Assembly: GCA_013373545.1 (NCBI GenBank)
Contig: JABXHQ010000104.1
Coordinates: forward strand, 1 to 41,479
Direction of reading: 5' to 3'
DNA length: 41,479 nt
DNA from: Gammaproteobacteria bacterium
Lineage (GTDB): Bacteria > Pseudomonadota > Gammaproteobacteria > Enterobacterales > Kangiellaceae
Position 1 is the first letter of the stretch; every line of letters begins with the position of its first letter. Below, piece by piece: positions 1 through 8,158 of the stretch. The notes beneath the pieces are model-generated. The model searched no databases, was not told the DNA's origin, and was given only the letters and a program-made list of their open reading frames with translations. The position numbers and the translations under genes were made by a program.

Positions 1-96
1 GCCAGCGGATAGGGCCGCGATAAAACGTGAAGTGTCCCTCAAGCCTTTGATTTTCAGCGTAAATGCAGCCTTCGGCCTTGGTATTTCATGATTCAT
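1..96 (-). CDS. possible N-terminal fragment of an unidentified protein
   Basis: An ATG at 96 on the minus strand opens a frame that stays open to the window edge (32 codons, starting MNHEIPRP). The visible part has several basic residues followed by the start of a hydrophobic run (RFIAALSAG), which could be a signal peptide or first membrane segment. There is no clear Shine-Dalgarno sequence before it. Its position, divergent from the DUF2066 gene, is where purM lies in many gammaproteobacteria, but the residues do not resemble the start of PurM. The fragment is too short to identify and may be chance. Confidence 0.25.
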   Translation of the reverse strand, partial: MNHEIPRPKAAFTLKIKGLRDTSRFIAALSAG

Positions 97-147
97 TCGA
101 TTATGATAGCGGGTTAAATCGTTTAAATTTGTTATTAAGGTTTAATC

Positions 148-1362
148 ATGCGCAAAGTCGTTTGGGTGATGTTACTTGCCCTGTGGAGTTGGCTGCCAGC
201 AGAGGCAGCGACCAATGATCGCTTTCGGGTCAAGGTTAAAGTTGAAGACCGTTCAGGCGGCGCTCAGCAGCAAGGCATGATTCGTGCGTTTCGAGAAGTC
301 ATTATTCGCGCCTCCGGAACCAAGCGAGCCCTCGAAGCCTTTTACATTCAAGAAAGTTTCAAAAAAGTCGCCAGTTTTATTCGCACCTATGAATATCGTG
401 AGGGCGAATTGGATCCACAGACTCAATCGCGTCCGTTGTATCTCATCGTTACCTTTGATGGCAACTCCATCCGGCGACTGTTGCAAGACTCTGCTGTGCC
501 GATGTGGAGCGGGAGTATACCGGTGTCTTTGTTATGGATGGCTCATGAAGAAACTGGACAACGTCAAGTGGTCAATGCCAGTGAGTCTGAGCAAGCCGCA
601 ATGAAAAGTCGATTAATAGAGCAAGCCAATCGTCGTGGCTTGCCGGTGCTGTTTCCGCTAATGGATTTGGAAGATGAAATGCTGCTTTCCGTGAGCGATG
701 TATGGGGGCGTTTTACCGATCCCATTATTGCGGCGTCTGAACGTTACGGCAGTGATGTTATTGTAGCCGGTCGTATTATTAATGATGATGGAAATTGGCA
801 GGGACGTTATTTTCTAAAAATTAACGAGCGGCAATTTTTACAGGATTTTAGTGGTAATGAAGCGGACAGCGTGGTGGCTGAAATGATGGACTGGTTGGCC
901 GAATCATTGTGCGAGGTTTATTGCGTAACTGAGTCTTTTACAGCGAATAACCAATGGCAGCTGTTAGTGCAAGATGTGGGGAGCTTTTACTCGTATCGTA
1001 GTTTGTTAAATTATCTTGAACGCTTATCGGCCATCCGCAAAGTTGAAGTTGCCGCGAGTAAAGGACGCATGACCATGCTCAATGTCGACTTGGTCGGTGA
1101 CATTGACGCATTACGCCAAGCGATTCAGCTTGACGGTAAATTAGTGGTTGTGACCGATGAGTCGGCGTTAACCACCGCACTCGAATATTTTGAGCGCAAA
1201 GAGGGCGTGGCGAGTCTACCAGAACCGGCTGCGACACCCGCTCCGGTGGAAAATGCACAGCCGGTGGCTACCCAAGAGGGTAATGGTCTTCCGATGCAGC
1301 CGTTACCGCTGGTAGAGCAGCCCGCGCCGCGGAATATTCTATTGGTTAAGTGGCGTCCGTAA
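148..1362 (+). CDS. DUF2066 domain-containing secreted protein
   Basis: This 404-residue protein begins with a signal peptide of about 21 residues (a basic start, then VVWVMLLALWSWLP, cut near AEA-A). The mature part matches the DUF2066 family, which is widespread in gammaproteobacteria and has no settled function: an N-terminal RFRVKVKVEDRSG segment, a conserved FREVIIRASG-type strand, and the LLWMAHEETGQRQ region near residues 128-140. The last 50 or so residues are a proline-rich, low-complexity tail. The gene comes directly before a CDP-alcohol phosphatidyltransferase (1-nt gap), PerM and Hda. This order is conserved in gammaproteobacteria and suggests one transcript. A periplasmic location is inferred from the signal peptide. 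The family call is fairly sure; the function is unknown. Confidence 0.85.
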   Translation: MRKVVWVMLLALWSWLPAEAATNDRFRVKVKVEDRSGGAQQQGMIRAFREVIIRASGTKRALEAFYIQESFKKVASFIRTYEYREGELDPQTQSRPLYLIVTFDGNSIRRLLQDSAVPMWSGSIPVSLLWMAHEETGQRQVVNASESEQAAMKSRLIEQANRRGLPVLFPLMDLEDEMLLSVSDVWGRFTDPIIAASERYGSDVIVAGRIINDDGNWQGRYFLKINERQFLQDFSGNEADSVVAEMMDWLAESLCEVYCVTESFTANNQWQLLVQDVGSFYSYRSLLNYLERLSAIRKVEVAASKGRMTMLNVDLVGDIDALRQAIQLDGKLVVVTDESALTTALEYFERKEGVASLPEPAATPAPVENAQPVATQEGNGLPMQPLPLVEQPAPRNILLVKWRP

Positions 1363-1363
1363 T

Positions 1364-1978
1364 ATGCTGAACCAACTGCCCAATGCGATAACGGTTATGC
1401 GCGTCCTATTGGTCGCACCTTTGGTTTATTTATTGGCGCAGTCACAATATTACTATGCGTTGTGGGTATTTTTTATTGCCGGTATTTCTGATGGTATTGA
1501 TGGCTTTTTAGCGAAGCGTTTTAATTGGAAAAGTCGCTTTGGCGCAATTGTCGATCCGCTGGCCGATAAACTATTGCTCGTTTCAACGATGCTGATGTTA
1601 AGTCTGCTCGGACACATGGACTGGTGGTTATTTGGGTTAGTGACTTTACGTGATTTAATTATTGTCGTGGGTGCCGTCATTTACCATAAAGCGCTGGGTC
1701 CCTATGAAATGCAACCGAGTCGCTTGTCGAAAAGTAATACCTTTCTGCAAATTTTATTTGTGGTTTCGCTGCTGGTTCACTTGGGAATTTTTATGCTGCC
1801 TAACTGGTATTTAATTAGCATTGAAATTACCGTGTATGTGTCAACAGTTGCCAGTGGGCTGCATTACATTTTGTTATGGGGCGGACGATATCGACGTAAT
1901 CGAGGCGATGATCGTCATCGAGTTAGTTCTTTCTCGCAAACTGATGATTTGTCTAAGCCGCCGCGCGACGAACCGTAA
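1364..1978 (+). CDS. CDP-alcohol phosphatidyltransferase family protein
   Basis: This 204-residue integral membrane enzyme should transfer a phosphatidyl group from CDP-diacylglycerol to an alcohol, with release of CMP. The family motif D-x2-D-G-x2-A-R-x8-G-x3-D-x3-D is present with D43, D46, G47, A50, G60, D64 and D68, but the motif arginine is lysine (K51). Several hydrophobic helices follow (about 72-100, 127-150 and 155-172), then a basic, charged cytoplasmic tail (RYRRNRGDDRHR). The four metal-binding aspartates suggest an active enzyme. The acceptor alcohol cannot be told from sequence; the context next to PerM and DUF2066 rather than uvrC means I do not call it the main PgsA or a cardiolipin synthase. 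The ATG lies 1 nt after the previous stop, so translation is probably coupled. Confidence 0.85.
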   Translation: MLNQLPNAITVMRVLLVAPLVYLLAQSQYYYALWVFFIAGISDGIDGFLAKRFNWKSRFGAIVDPLADKLLLVSTMLMLSLLGHMDWWLFGLVTLRDLIIVVGAVIYHKALGPYEMQPSRLSKSNTFLQILFVVSLLVHLGIFMLPNWYLISIEITVYVSTVASGLHYILLWGGRYRRNRGDDRHRVSSFSQTDDLSKPPRDEP

Positions 1979-2003
1979 CCGGCTAATCAATGGAGAAGTT
2001 TAA

Positions 2004-3212
2004 ATGGGTGATTTAAAGCGCTGGTGGTGGCTGGGTGTAATCCTGGTATTGACTGGGTTCGTTTATCTGTTAAGCCCAATTTTAACGCCGTTTTTTTTAG
2101 CGGCGACCTTTGCTTACTTAGGTGATCCTCTCGCTGATTGGCTCGAGTCAAAAAAATTAAATAGAACCATGGCTGTAGTCGTGGTTTTTCTCGTGTTTAC
2201 TTTGCTTGGTATGGCAGCCGTGTTAATGATGGTGCCATTATTAAAACAGCAAGTCGATTTAGTGGCGGAAAAAACGCCAGTCGTAATTGAATATTTTAAA
2301 ACCGAAATTTATCCATGGATCAGTGAGCACTTAGGTTCGCAAGATGCTGCCTTTGAATTGAAAGATCTCGAGCGAGCGATTAAAGAGCAGTTAACCGGCA
2401 ACGCAGGTTTAATTGCGAATATTATGAAATCCGTGTCGAGCTCCGGGTTAGCTTTGTTTGCTTGGTTAGGTAATCTCGTTTTGATTCCGGTGGTAACGTT
2501 TTACTTGCTACGAGATTGGGATATCTTGACCGCCAAAACAACTAAGTTGTTTCCGCGTCATGTTGAGCCGGTGGTAAAGCAATTAGCCGGTGAATGTAAT
2601 GAAGTATTGAGCGCATTTGTCCGCGGACAACTGTTAGTGATGCTTGCGCTGGGCATTATCTACGCCGTAGGTTTGTACTTTGTTGGGCTCGATCTAGCAT
2701 TGCTGGTAGGAATGATTGCGGGTCTTGCAAGCATCGTCCCTTACCTAGGGTTTATTATCGGGATTATTTTTGCAGTGATTGCCGCTTTGATTCAATTTGG
2801 CGATCCGCAGGTGTTAATTTGGATCGCTTTGGTTTTTGCCATTGGTCAAATGCTAGAAGGTATGGTGTTAACGCCACTGTTGGTTGGCGATAAGATTGGC
2901 TTGCACCCGGTTGCGGTTATCTTTGCAGTACTTGCCGGCGGCCAATTGTTCGGATTTTTAGGTGTGTTGTTAGCACTGCCAGTTGCGGCGGTGATTATGG
3001 TTTTATTGCGGCACGGACATGATCGTTATATTAATAGCGTGCTCTATGGCAATCAAACGCATGGTGACGTACTGGCGCAAGTTGAAGTGGTGCCAGAAGC
3101 TGAAGCATCAGCGAATCAACCAACCTCTGAAATGGCTGTTGAGAATATCGAAGAGACGACTGAAAGCGCGCATCCGCTTACAGAAGACTCGCCGCCTACG
3201 CCGAAAAGTTAG
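2004..3212 (+). CDS. AI-2E family (PerM-like) transporter
   Basis: This 402-residue polytopic membrane protein belongs to the AI-2 exporter (PF01594) superfamily, whose members include PerM, TqsA and Na+/H+ antiporters. Hydrophobic segments lie at about 8-35, 57-80, 147-168, 208-262 and 271-340. The large extracytoplasmic loop (about 85-145) and the signature PVVTFYLLRDWD (162-173), RGQLLVMLALG (208-218) and VPYLG (245-249) are typical. The C-terminus adds an acidic, Ser/Thr/Pro-rich tail of about 55 residues. A good RBS (ggagaag) precedes the ATG. It sits 5 nt before hda, and this perM-hda linkage is common in gammaproteobacteria. The substrate is not established for this subgroup. Confidence 0.88.
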   Translation: MGDLKRWWWLGVILVLTGFVYLLSPILTPFFLAATFAYLGDPLADWLESKKLNRTMAVVVVFLVFTLLGMAAVLMMVPLLKQQVDLVAEKTPVVIEYFKTEIYPWISEHLGSQDAAFELKDLERAIKEQLTGNAGLIANIMKSVSSSGLALFAWLGNLVLIPVVTFYLLRDWDILTAKTTKLFPRHVEPVVKQLAGECNEVLSAFVRGQLLVMLALGIIYAVGLYFVGLDLALLVGMIAGLASIVPYLGFIIGIIFAVIAALIQFGDPQVLIWIALVFAIGQMLEGMVLTPLLVGDKIGLHPVAVIFAVLAGGQLFGFLGVLLALPVAAVIMVLLRHGHDRYINSVLYGNQTHGDVLAQVEVVPEAEASANQPTSEMAVENIEETTESAHPLTEDSPPTPKS

Positions 3213-3217
3213 CCACT

Positions 3218-3889
3218 ATGCAACAGTTACCGCTTAATATAGTTTTGGATCAAGAAGTCGATTTTGCGGCTTATTTAATTGGTAAAAATCATTTTCTAAT
3301 TGATTTTTTAAAGAGTCTATCGCTCGATAAAAGTGAGTTTGTTTATCTTTGGGGAGATGCCGGAAGTGGCAAGTCTCATTTGATTCAAGCCATGGCCAAC
3401 CGGTTCCAAGAAGCCGCTTTTTTACCGCTTGCGGAGCCTGAGTTGGTGCCTGAAATGCTGTTAGGAATGGAAAGTTTTCCACTGGTTTGTATTGACGATA
3501 TTGATGCAGTCGTCGCCGATAGCGCTTGGGCAGAAGGGTTGTTTCATCTCTATAACCGAATAAAAGATGCCGGTGGAAGTTTAGTCATTAGCGCTAATGC
3601 ACCACCCACAGATTTAGCCATTGAGTTGGCTGATTTACAATCGCGCTTGTCGGCGATGACCGTGTTTAAAATACAGCCGCTTTCCGATAATGATAAACAA
3701 GTTTTATTGCAGCAAAAGGCAGCCGCGAAAGGGCTTACGCTTGGCTCTGAAGTGGCTCAGTATATGATGAGTCGGAGTTCCCGTGATTTGCATCATCTTA
3801 TGCGCGCGCTGGATCGGCTGGACACCGCATCGCTGATCTCTCAGCGCAAAATAACGGTGCCCTTGGTAAAAGATGTGTTAAAAATTTAA
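3218..3889 (+). CDS. hda: DnaA regulatory inactivator Hda
   Basis: Hda is an AAA+ protein that, bound to the DNA-loaded sliding clamp, stimulates ATP hydrolysis by DnaA and so prevents re-initiation. This 223-residue protein has the expected short architecture: an N-terminal clamp-binding peptide (QQLPL, residues 2-6), a P-loop GDAGSGKS (46-53), a Walker B LVCIDDID (89-96), the LQSRL sensor/arginine-finger region and a small helical lid. It lacks the DnaA DNA-binding domain. The ATG is 5 nt after the perM-like stop, with no strong RBS, so translational coupling is likely. It ends 4 nt before the convergent AhpD-like gene. Confidence 0.93.
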   Translation: MQQLPLNIVLDQEVDFAAYLIGKNHFLIDFLKSLSLDKSEFVYLWGDAGSGKSHLIQAMANRFQEAAFLPLAEPELVPEMLLGMESFPLVCIDDIDAVVADSAWAEGLFHLYNRIKDAGGSLVISANAPPTDLAIELADLQSRLSAMTVFKIQPLSDNDKQVLLQQKAAAKGLTLGSEVAQYMMSRSSRDLHHLMRALDRLDTASLISQRKITVPLVKDVLKI

Positions 3890-3893
3890 TCGC

Positions 3894-4250
3894 TTATTGC
3901 TGCGCTTGTTCAGCAAATAGGAATTCTAAACTTTCTGCAGCGTGGCGCAGATGGGGAATTACAATTGAACCGCCAACCAACATAGCAACGCCCATCGCTT
4001 CATCAATTTCACTCTTGCTATAGCCAGCTTTTACGGCACCCTCTAAGTGGTAGTCAATGCAGTCGTTACAGCGCAATACCATAGAGGCGACTAAGCCTAA
4101 AAGCTCTTTGGTTTTTGCATCAAGAGCACCATCGCCATAGGCTTGCTTATCGAGAGAGAAAAAGCGTTTGGTCAGTAAGTTGTCTGTGGTCAGTGCTTTC
4201 TCGTTACCCGCCAATCGTTTGCTGCGAAATTCTTCAAAAGGGTGTGTCAT
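3894..4250 (-). CDS. carboxymuconolactone decarboxylase / AhpD-like family protein
   Basis: A 118-residue, single-domain alpha-helical protein of the CMD/AhpD family (PF02627). It has the AhpD-type motif C61-x2-C64-x3-H68 (CNDCIDYH) with an upstream glutamate (E49), the residues that give AhpD-like proteins peroxidase or disulfide-exchange activity. The length fits the small CMD-type subgroup, which acts as homo-oligomers. A redox role is inferred; no substrate can be assigned. It lies downstream of speB on the same strand across an 86-nt gap that is filled by a degenerate tandem repeat. No ahpC is visible in the window. Confidence 0.85.
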   Translation of the reverse strand: MTHPFEEFRSKRLAGNEKALTTDNLLTKRFFSLDKQAYGDGALDAKTKELLGLVASMVLRCNDCIDYHLEGAVKAGYSKSEIDEAMGVAMLVGGSIVIPHLRHAAESLEFLFAEQAQQ

Positions 4251-4274
4251 GGTGTCTCCAATAACTACAGTTTC

Positions 4275-4346
4275 AATGTGCTAATTTATTATGCTGTTAA
4301 TGTGCTAAATAGCTGTGGTTTTAATCTACCAAATTGCTATGGTTTT
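4275..4346. repeat. degenerate 24-bp tandem repeat, three copies
   Basis: Three adjacent 24-bp units can be aligned: 4275-4298, 4299-4322 and 4323-4346, with a trace of a fourth starting AATGTA at 4347. Units 1 and 2 share AATGTGCTAA and match at about 17 of 24 positions. Units 2 and 3 match at about 19 of 24 and share the ends GCTGTGGTTTT / GCTATGGTTTT. The array begins in the speB-AhpD spacer and runs into the last codons of speB: the speB stop (TAG, minus strand, 4337-4339) falls inside unit 3. Because 24 is a multiple of three, the repeat keeps the speB reading frame. Confidence 0.7.
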
Positions 4347-5254
4347 AATGTAAGTATGTGCAATAAATCAAGACCAATATTGGCCGCGGCCAACGCCGTT
4401 ACTTCACTATTATCATAAGCCGGTGCAACTTCAACCACATCCATCCCGACTAAGTTAATGCCTTGCAATCCACGAACAATTTCAAGGGCTTTGTGACTAC
4501 TAATACCGCCGCAAACCGGGGTACCAGTGCCGGGCGCATACGCCGGATCGAGACAGTCGATGTCAAAGGTGACATAGGTTGGGCGGTCTCCCACGCGTTG
4601 CTTAATCGCCGCAACAATTTGTGCCGTCGATAGATTATTGGCATCGATTGCTGATAATACTTCAAAAGGATGATCTTCACGGGTGTAGTCGGTTCGAATG
4701 CCCACTTGGATGCTGTGGTTTGGATCGATCAGACCTTCGTTTGGTGCGTGGTAAAACATAGTGCCGTGATCATAGCGCGAGCCTTGAGAATAAGTATCGG
4801 TGTGGGCATCAAAATGAATCATAGCTAACTTGCCATGAACGCGATGATGAGCGCGCAGTAATGGTAGCGTGATAAAGTGGTCACCACCGAAAGTAAGCAA
4901 AGTTTTGCCAGACTGAATGATTTCAAAGGCGAAATCAGCGAGTGATTGAGTAAAGGCTTCAGCATCCCCAGGCGGAAAAATAAAGTCGCCAACATCGATC
5001 ATCGACAATCGTTCACTTAATTTGAAGTCCCACGGCCAGCGTTGATCTTCCCATGCTAAATGAATTGATGCTTGACGAATCGCTCCTGGGCCCATTCGGC
5101 TGCCGGAGCGTCCGGTAGTCGCCATGTCGAACGGCACACCGAGTACGGCGACATCAGCGTTACTGGTTTGCGGACTAAAATTCAACGGGCGGCGTAAATA
5201 GCCGAAAGCATTTGAATACAATGAGTGGTCGGGGGTAGTTGCTAATGTGCTCAT
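4337..5254 (-). CDS. speB: agmatinase
   Basis: Agmatinase (ureohydrolase family) hydrolyses agmatine to putrescine and urea using two Mn2+ ions. All metal ligands are in place in this 305-residue protein: GGDH (H126), the FDAHTD block (D149, H151, D153) and DIDCLDP (D231, D233). The GTGTP loop (242-246) and E275 (DVVEVAP) are also present. The N-terminal [13 protein letters not shown] segment (48-60) is typical of agmatinases. It is divergent from spermidine synthase across 277 nt, so both putrescine formation and its aminopropylation are encoded back to back. Neither arginine decarboxylase nor SpeD is in the window. Its last codons lie within a 24-bp tandem repeat, so the exact C-terminus may vary between strains. 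Confidence 0.93.
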   Translation of the reverse strand: MSTLATTPDHSLYSNAFGYLRRPLNFSPQTSNADVAVLGVPFDMATTGRSGSRMGPGAIRQASIHLAWEDQRWPWDFKLSERLSMIDVGDFIFPPGDAEAFTQSLADFAFEIIQSGKTLLTFGGDHFITLPLLRAHHRVHGKLAMIHFDAHTDTYSQGSRYDHGTMFYHAPNEGLIDPNHSIQVGIRTDYTREDHPFEVLSAIDANNLSTAQIVAAIKQRVGDRPTYVTFDIDCLDPAYAPGTGTPVCGGISSHKALEIVRGLQGINLVGMDVVEVAPAYDNSEVTALAAANIGLDLLHILTLKP

Positions 5255-5531
5255 CGCTGTGACCTATGGTTACCTTTAAATTTGAGTTGGGTGCTAGCAC
5301 CGTTTGAACTCATTATAGCGTTAGTGTTTAGAAATAAAATATGTACAGATAAACAATTTCCAAGCCTAGACTGTTAACACCGATAAGCCGCCATCTCATC
5401 GTACCGTTAGCGCACATTGGGTAACCCGTATAGACAAATGGAGGGTATATTTCCCGGTGGTTTTTAATTACAATGTTCGCTCGACGCACACTGTCTAGTT
5501 AAACCGCTAACCACTCTCAGCAGGAAGATTT

Positions 5532-6389
5532 ATGGCCGATAAATACTTAGAATCGCTCTATCCAACCTACGGGCAATATTTTGCCATGGATCAAGTGTTA
5601 TTTGAGCATAAAACCGACCATCAGCACTTGGTTATCTTCGATAACCAGCAATTTGGCCGGGTGATGGCTTTAGATGGTATTATTCAGACGACTGAAAAAG
5701 ATGAGTTTATCTATCATGAAATGCTCACCCACGTCCCCTTGATGGCGCACCGTTCGCCTAAGTCGGTATTGATTATTGGCGGCGGCGATGGTGGAATCTT
5801 ACGCGAAACCTTACGGCACAAAAATATCGACCGGGTTGTCCAAGTTGAAATTGATCAAGCGGTTATTGATATGTGCAAAGAGTACTTTCCCAAGCACTCA
5901 AATGGCGCGTTTGATGATCCAAGAGCCGAAATTGTTATCGCCGACGGTATGGACTACGTAAAACAATCGACGGAAACGTTTGATGTTATTATTTCTGACT
6001 CAACCGATCCGATGGGACCGGGTGAGGTTTTATTTACTAATGACTTTTATCGCCTTGCCAAAGCCCGCTTAAATGAGGGCGGTATTATGGTAGCGCAAAA
6101 TGGTGTGTGCTACATGCAAACGGACGAAGTACTGAATACTTGTCGACGTCTCGGTCCCCTTTATAAGGATCAAACATTTTACACTTCTGCAGTACCCACT
6201 TATATCGGAGGATTGATGACCTTAGCATGGGCAACGGATGACACAACCTTACGTAGCCAAAGTCGAGATGAGATAGAGGCTCGGTTTAAAGCCAGCCAAA
6301 TTGACACTCGTTATTACAACCCTGAATTACATATGGCGGCATTCGCGTTGCCGCAATATATTCGTAAAGCCATCGATTCATTGGTATAA
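5532..6389 (+). CDS. speE: spermidine synthase
   Basis: This enzyme transfers an aminopropyl group from decarboxylated S-adenosylmethionine to putrescine, giving spermidine. The 285-residue length is normal. It has the N-terminal beta domain (DGIIQTTEKDEFIYHE, 48-63), the nucleotide-binding GGGDGG (83-88), E106 (VVQVEID), D138 (IADGMDY), and the catalytic/substrate loop SDSTDP (155-160). A strong RBS (caggaag) precedes the ATG. The gene heads a co-directional set with a pentapeptide-repeat cyclase 11 nt downstream, whose Shine-Dalgarno overlaps the speE stop. The 277-nt spacer to speB must carry promoters for both directions, but I could not pick convincing boxes. Confidence 0.95.
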   Translation: MADKYLESLYPTYGQYFAMDQVLFEHKTDHQHLVIFDNQQFGRVMALDGIIQTTEKDEFIYHEMLTHVPLMAHRSPKSVLIIGGGDGGILRETLRHKNIDRVVQVEIDQAVIDMCKEYFPKHSNGAFDDPRAEIVIADGMDYVKQSTETFDVIISDSTDPMGPGEVLFTNDFYRLAKARLNEGGIMVAQNGVCYMQTDEVLNTCRRLGPLYKDQTFYTSAVPTYIGGLMTLAWATDDTTLRSQSRDEIEARFKASQIDTRYYNPELHMAAFALPQYIRKAIDSLV

Positions 6390-6400
6390 GGTAGTCGCAC

Positions 6401-8125
6401 ATGGAAGTCTCTTCACTGTTAGAATTACTCGATATGGGGCGCAGCGCGTGGAACGAGTGGCGTGAAGCGAATGCAGCTGTGGCCATTAACTTATCGGGGC
6501 ATGACTTTTCTAATCGTGATTTCTCTGGATTTGATTTTTCAGAAGTTAACTTATCGTATTGTAATTTAGCTAAATCCGATCTAAGCCGAGCAAACTTTAT
6601 ATCGGCTAATTTACAACATGCCAAAATGGGGTTTTGTAACCTCGAGTCGGCTAAGTTTATTGCTGCGGAATTGGCGCATGCTGATTTGACCTTAGCGCAT
6701 ATTAAAGGCGCTAAGTTTTTAACTGCTCAACTGACCCACACTAACTTTTCTTATGTGGATTTTTCTGGCCACTCATTGCAAGGTATGGATTTTCGTAAAT
6801 CAAAATTATCCGGAGCAATTTTAAGAAGCCAAAATTTAAAAGGAATGAGTTTTGCGGAAGCTGATTTATCGCAAGCCGATTTAACCGAGGCCTGTTTAGA
6901 AGACTGTAACTTACAAGGCGCGAATTTAACGCGGGCAGTGTTAACCGACTGCCTAATGCGGGGAGCATTCTTAAAAGAGAGCGACCTAACCGAAACGGAT
7001 CTCTCGAATAAATCGTTAGTGCGGGTTAATTTTTCTGGTGCAAAGCTTGAAAACTGTGACTTTAGAAATAGCGACTTAGAAGGAGCCGTGTTTGACAATG
7101 CGATTTTAACTGGCAGTAAGTTTTTTAATGTTAAACATAAAGGCTGGTCGATAAAAAATGTGCGTTGTGAACATGCGTTTTGGGATAAAGAAGGCGTGAT
7201 CTCTTCACGATATCGAGTTCAGGAGTTTGAAAAGCTATATGCTGAATCTATCGTAATTGATTTACGGTACGATAAATACATCGCGCCGCATGAACTGAGT
7301 GCTTTACCAATCTTAGTTGAACATTTAGAAGCTCGTCATTGGGGCATTAAACTACGCGTTAAAAGTATTCGCGAAGAAGCCGGGGGCAGTCGCGTAAGCA
7401 TTGTGGTGCAAGATACCGGTGGAATGAATGCCGAGCAGTTAGAGCAGGATTTAAAAGAAGAGGCCAGTCATTTATTAGCTGCACAAATTTCGATGCGCAA
7501 TGATCGACGTTTATTGACCGAGTTTAAGGAAAGTTTAGCGCAAGTTAAGAACCAGTTTTGGCCACAGCTATTAGAATTGGCGGCAGACTCTGAAGCCGGC
7601 AAGATGCGTATGTTTACCATCATGTTGCTCGATCTCAAAGGATTTTCACGATGGAAGGGTGATGAGCTTACTGAAAAATTAACTTTGTTTCGCGGTTTAG
7701 TGCAACCGATTTTAAAACGTTGGAAAGCAAGCTACCCCAATATGGAAGGAGATTCTTTGCGTGCAACGTTTCAAAATGCTGCGGTTGGCGTCGCCTGTGC
7801 GAGCATGATTAAAAATGTTTTAGATGCGGCCGGATTTCCTTGTCGTATCGGTATGGATTTGGGCGAAGTTGTGCTGCAGTACAATGAAATCACCGAGCAA
7901 ACCGATTTATCTGGAGAAGCGGTCAATTTCGCTGCTCGTCTAGAGTCGTTAGGGCAGGGCGGCGAGTTATTAATTTCTGAACGCGTTTGGCATTACGTTA
8001 AGCATCAAGGCGAGTTTTTTAATTACGAACCGCGCATGGTTCGATTAGAGAAAGGTGTGGGCAATTTGCGTGCAGGTGAGCAAGTTCATTGTTATGCCGT
8101 CACGATGCTCAAAACTTTAGTTTAG
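6401..8125 (+). CDS. pentapeptide-repeat protein fused to a class III nucleotide cyclase domain
   Basis: A 574-residue two-part protein with no signal peptide. Residues about 28-245 are roughly forty pentapeptide repeats of the A(D/N)LXX type (for example FAEADLSQADLTEA), which should form a right-handed quadrilateral beta-helix. A linker of unknown type (about 258-400) follows. Residues about 403-535 match the class III adenylate/guanylate cyclase catalytic domain: metal-binding D411 (LLDLKGFS) and D451 (MEGDS), and transition-state N509 and R513 (VNFAARLES). D502 fits the second purine-selecting position of adenylate cyclases, but the usual lysine four residues before the second metal aspartate is N447. 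Catalysis is therefore plausible but substrate choice is uncertain. It is probably co-transcribed with speE and the next gene. Confidence 0.85.
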   Translation: MEVSSLLELLDMGRSAWNEWREANAAVAINLSGHDFSNRDFSGFDFSEVNLSYCNLAKSDLSRANFISANLQHAKMGFCNLESAKFIAAELAHADLTLAHIKGAKFLTAQLTHTNFSYVDFSGHSLQGMDFRKSKLSGAILRSQNLKGMSFAEADLSQADLTEACLEDCNLQGANLTRAVLTDCLMRGAFLKESDLTETDLSNKSLVRVNFSGAKLENCDFRNSDLEGAVFDNAILTGSKFFNVKHKGWSIKNVRCEHAFWDKEGVISSRYRVQEFEKLYAESIVIDLRYDKYIAPHELSALPILVEHLEARHWGIKLRVKSIREEAGGSRVSIVVQDTGGMNAEQLEQDLKEEASHLLAAQISMRNDRRLLTEFKESLAQVKNQFWPQLLELAADSEAGKMRMFTIMLLDLKGFSRWKGDELTEKLTLFRGLVQPILKRWKASYPNMEGDSLRATFQNAAVGVACASMIKNVLDAAGFPCRIGMDLGEVVLQYNEITEQTDLSGEAVNFAARLESLGQGGELLISERVWHYVKHQGEFFNYEPRMVRLEKGVGNLRAGEQVHCYAVTMLKTLV

Positions 8126-8158
8126 GTCAATAACATTATCGTTTATTAGGGATCGCAT

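Noticed and set aside
1-147. purM start divergent from the DUF2066 gene
   Set aside because: Gene order suggested purM, but the translated minus-strand fragment does not resemble the PurM N-terminus.
4275-4370. CRISPR-like repeat array
   Set aside because: The 24-bp units are directly adjacent with no spacers, degenerate, and no cas genes are nearby.
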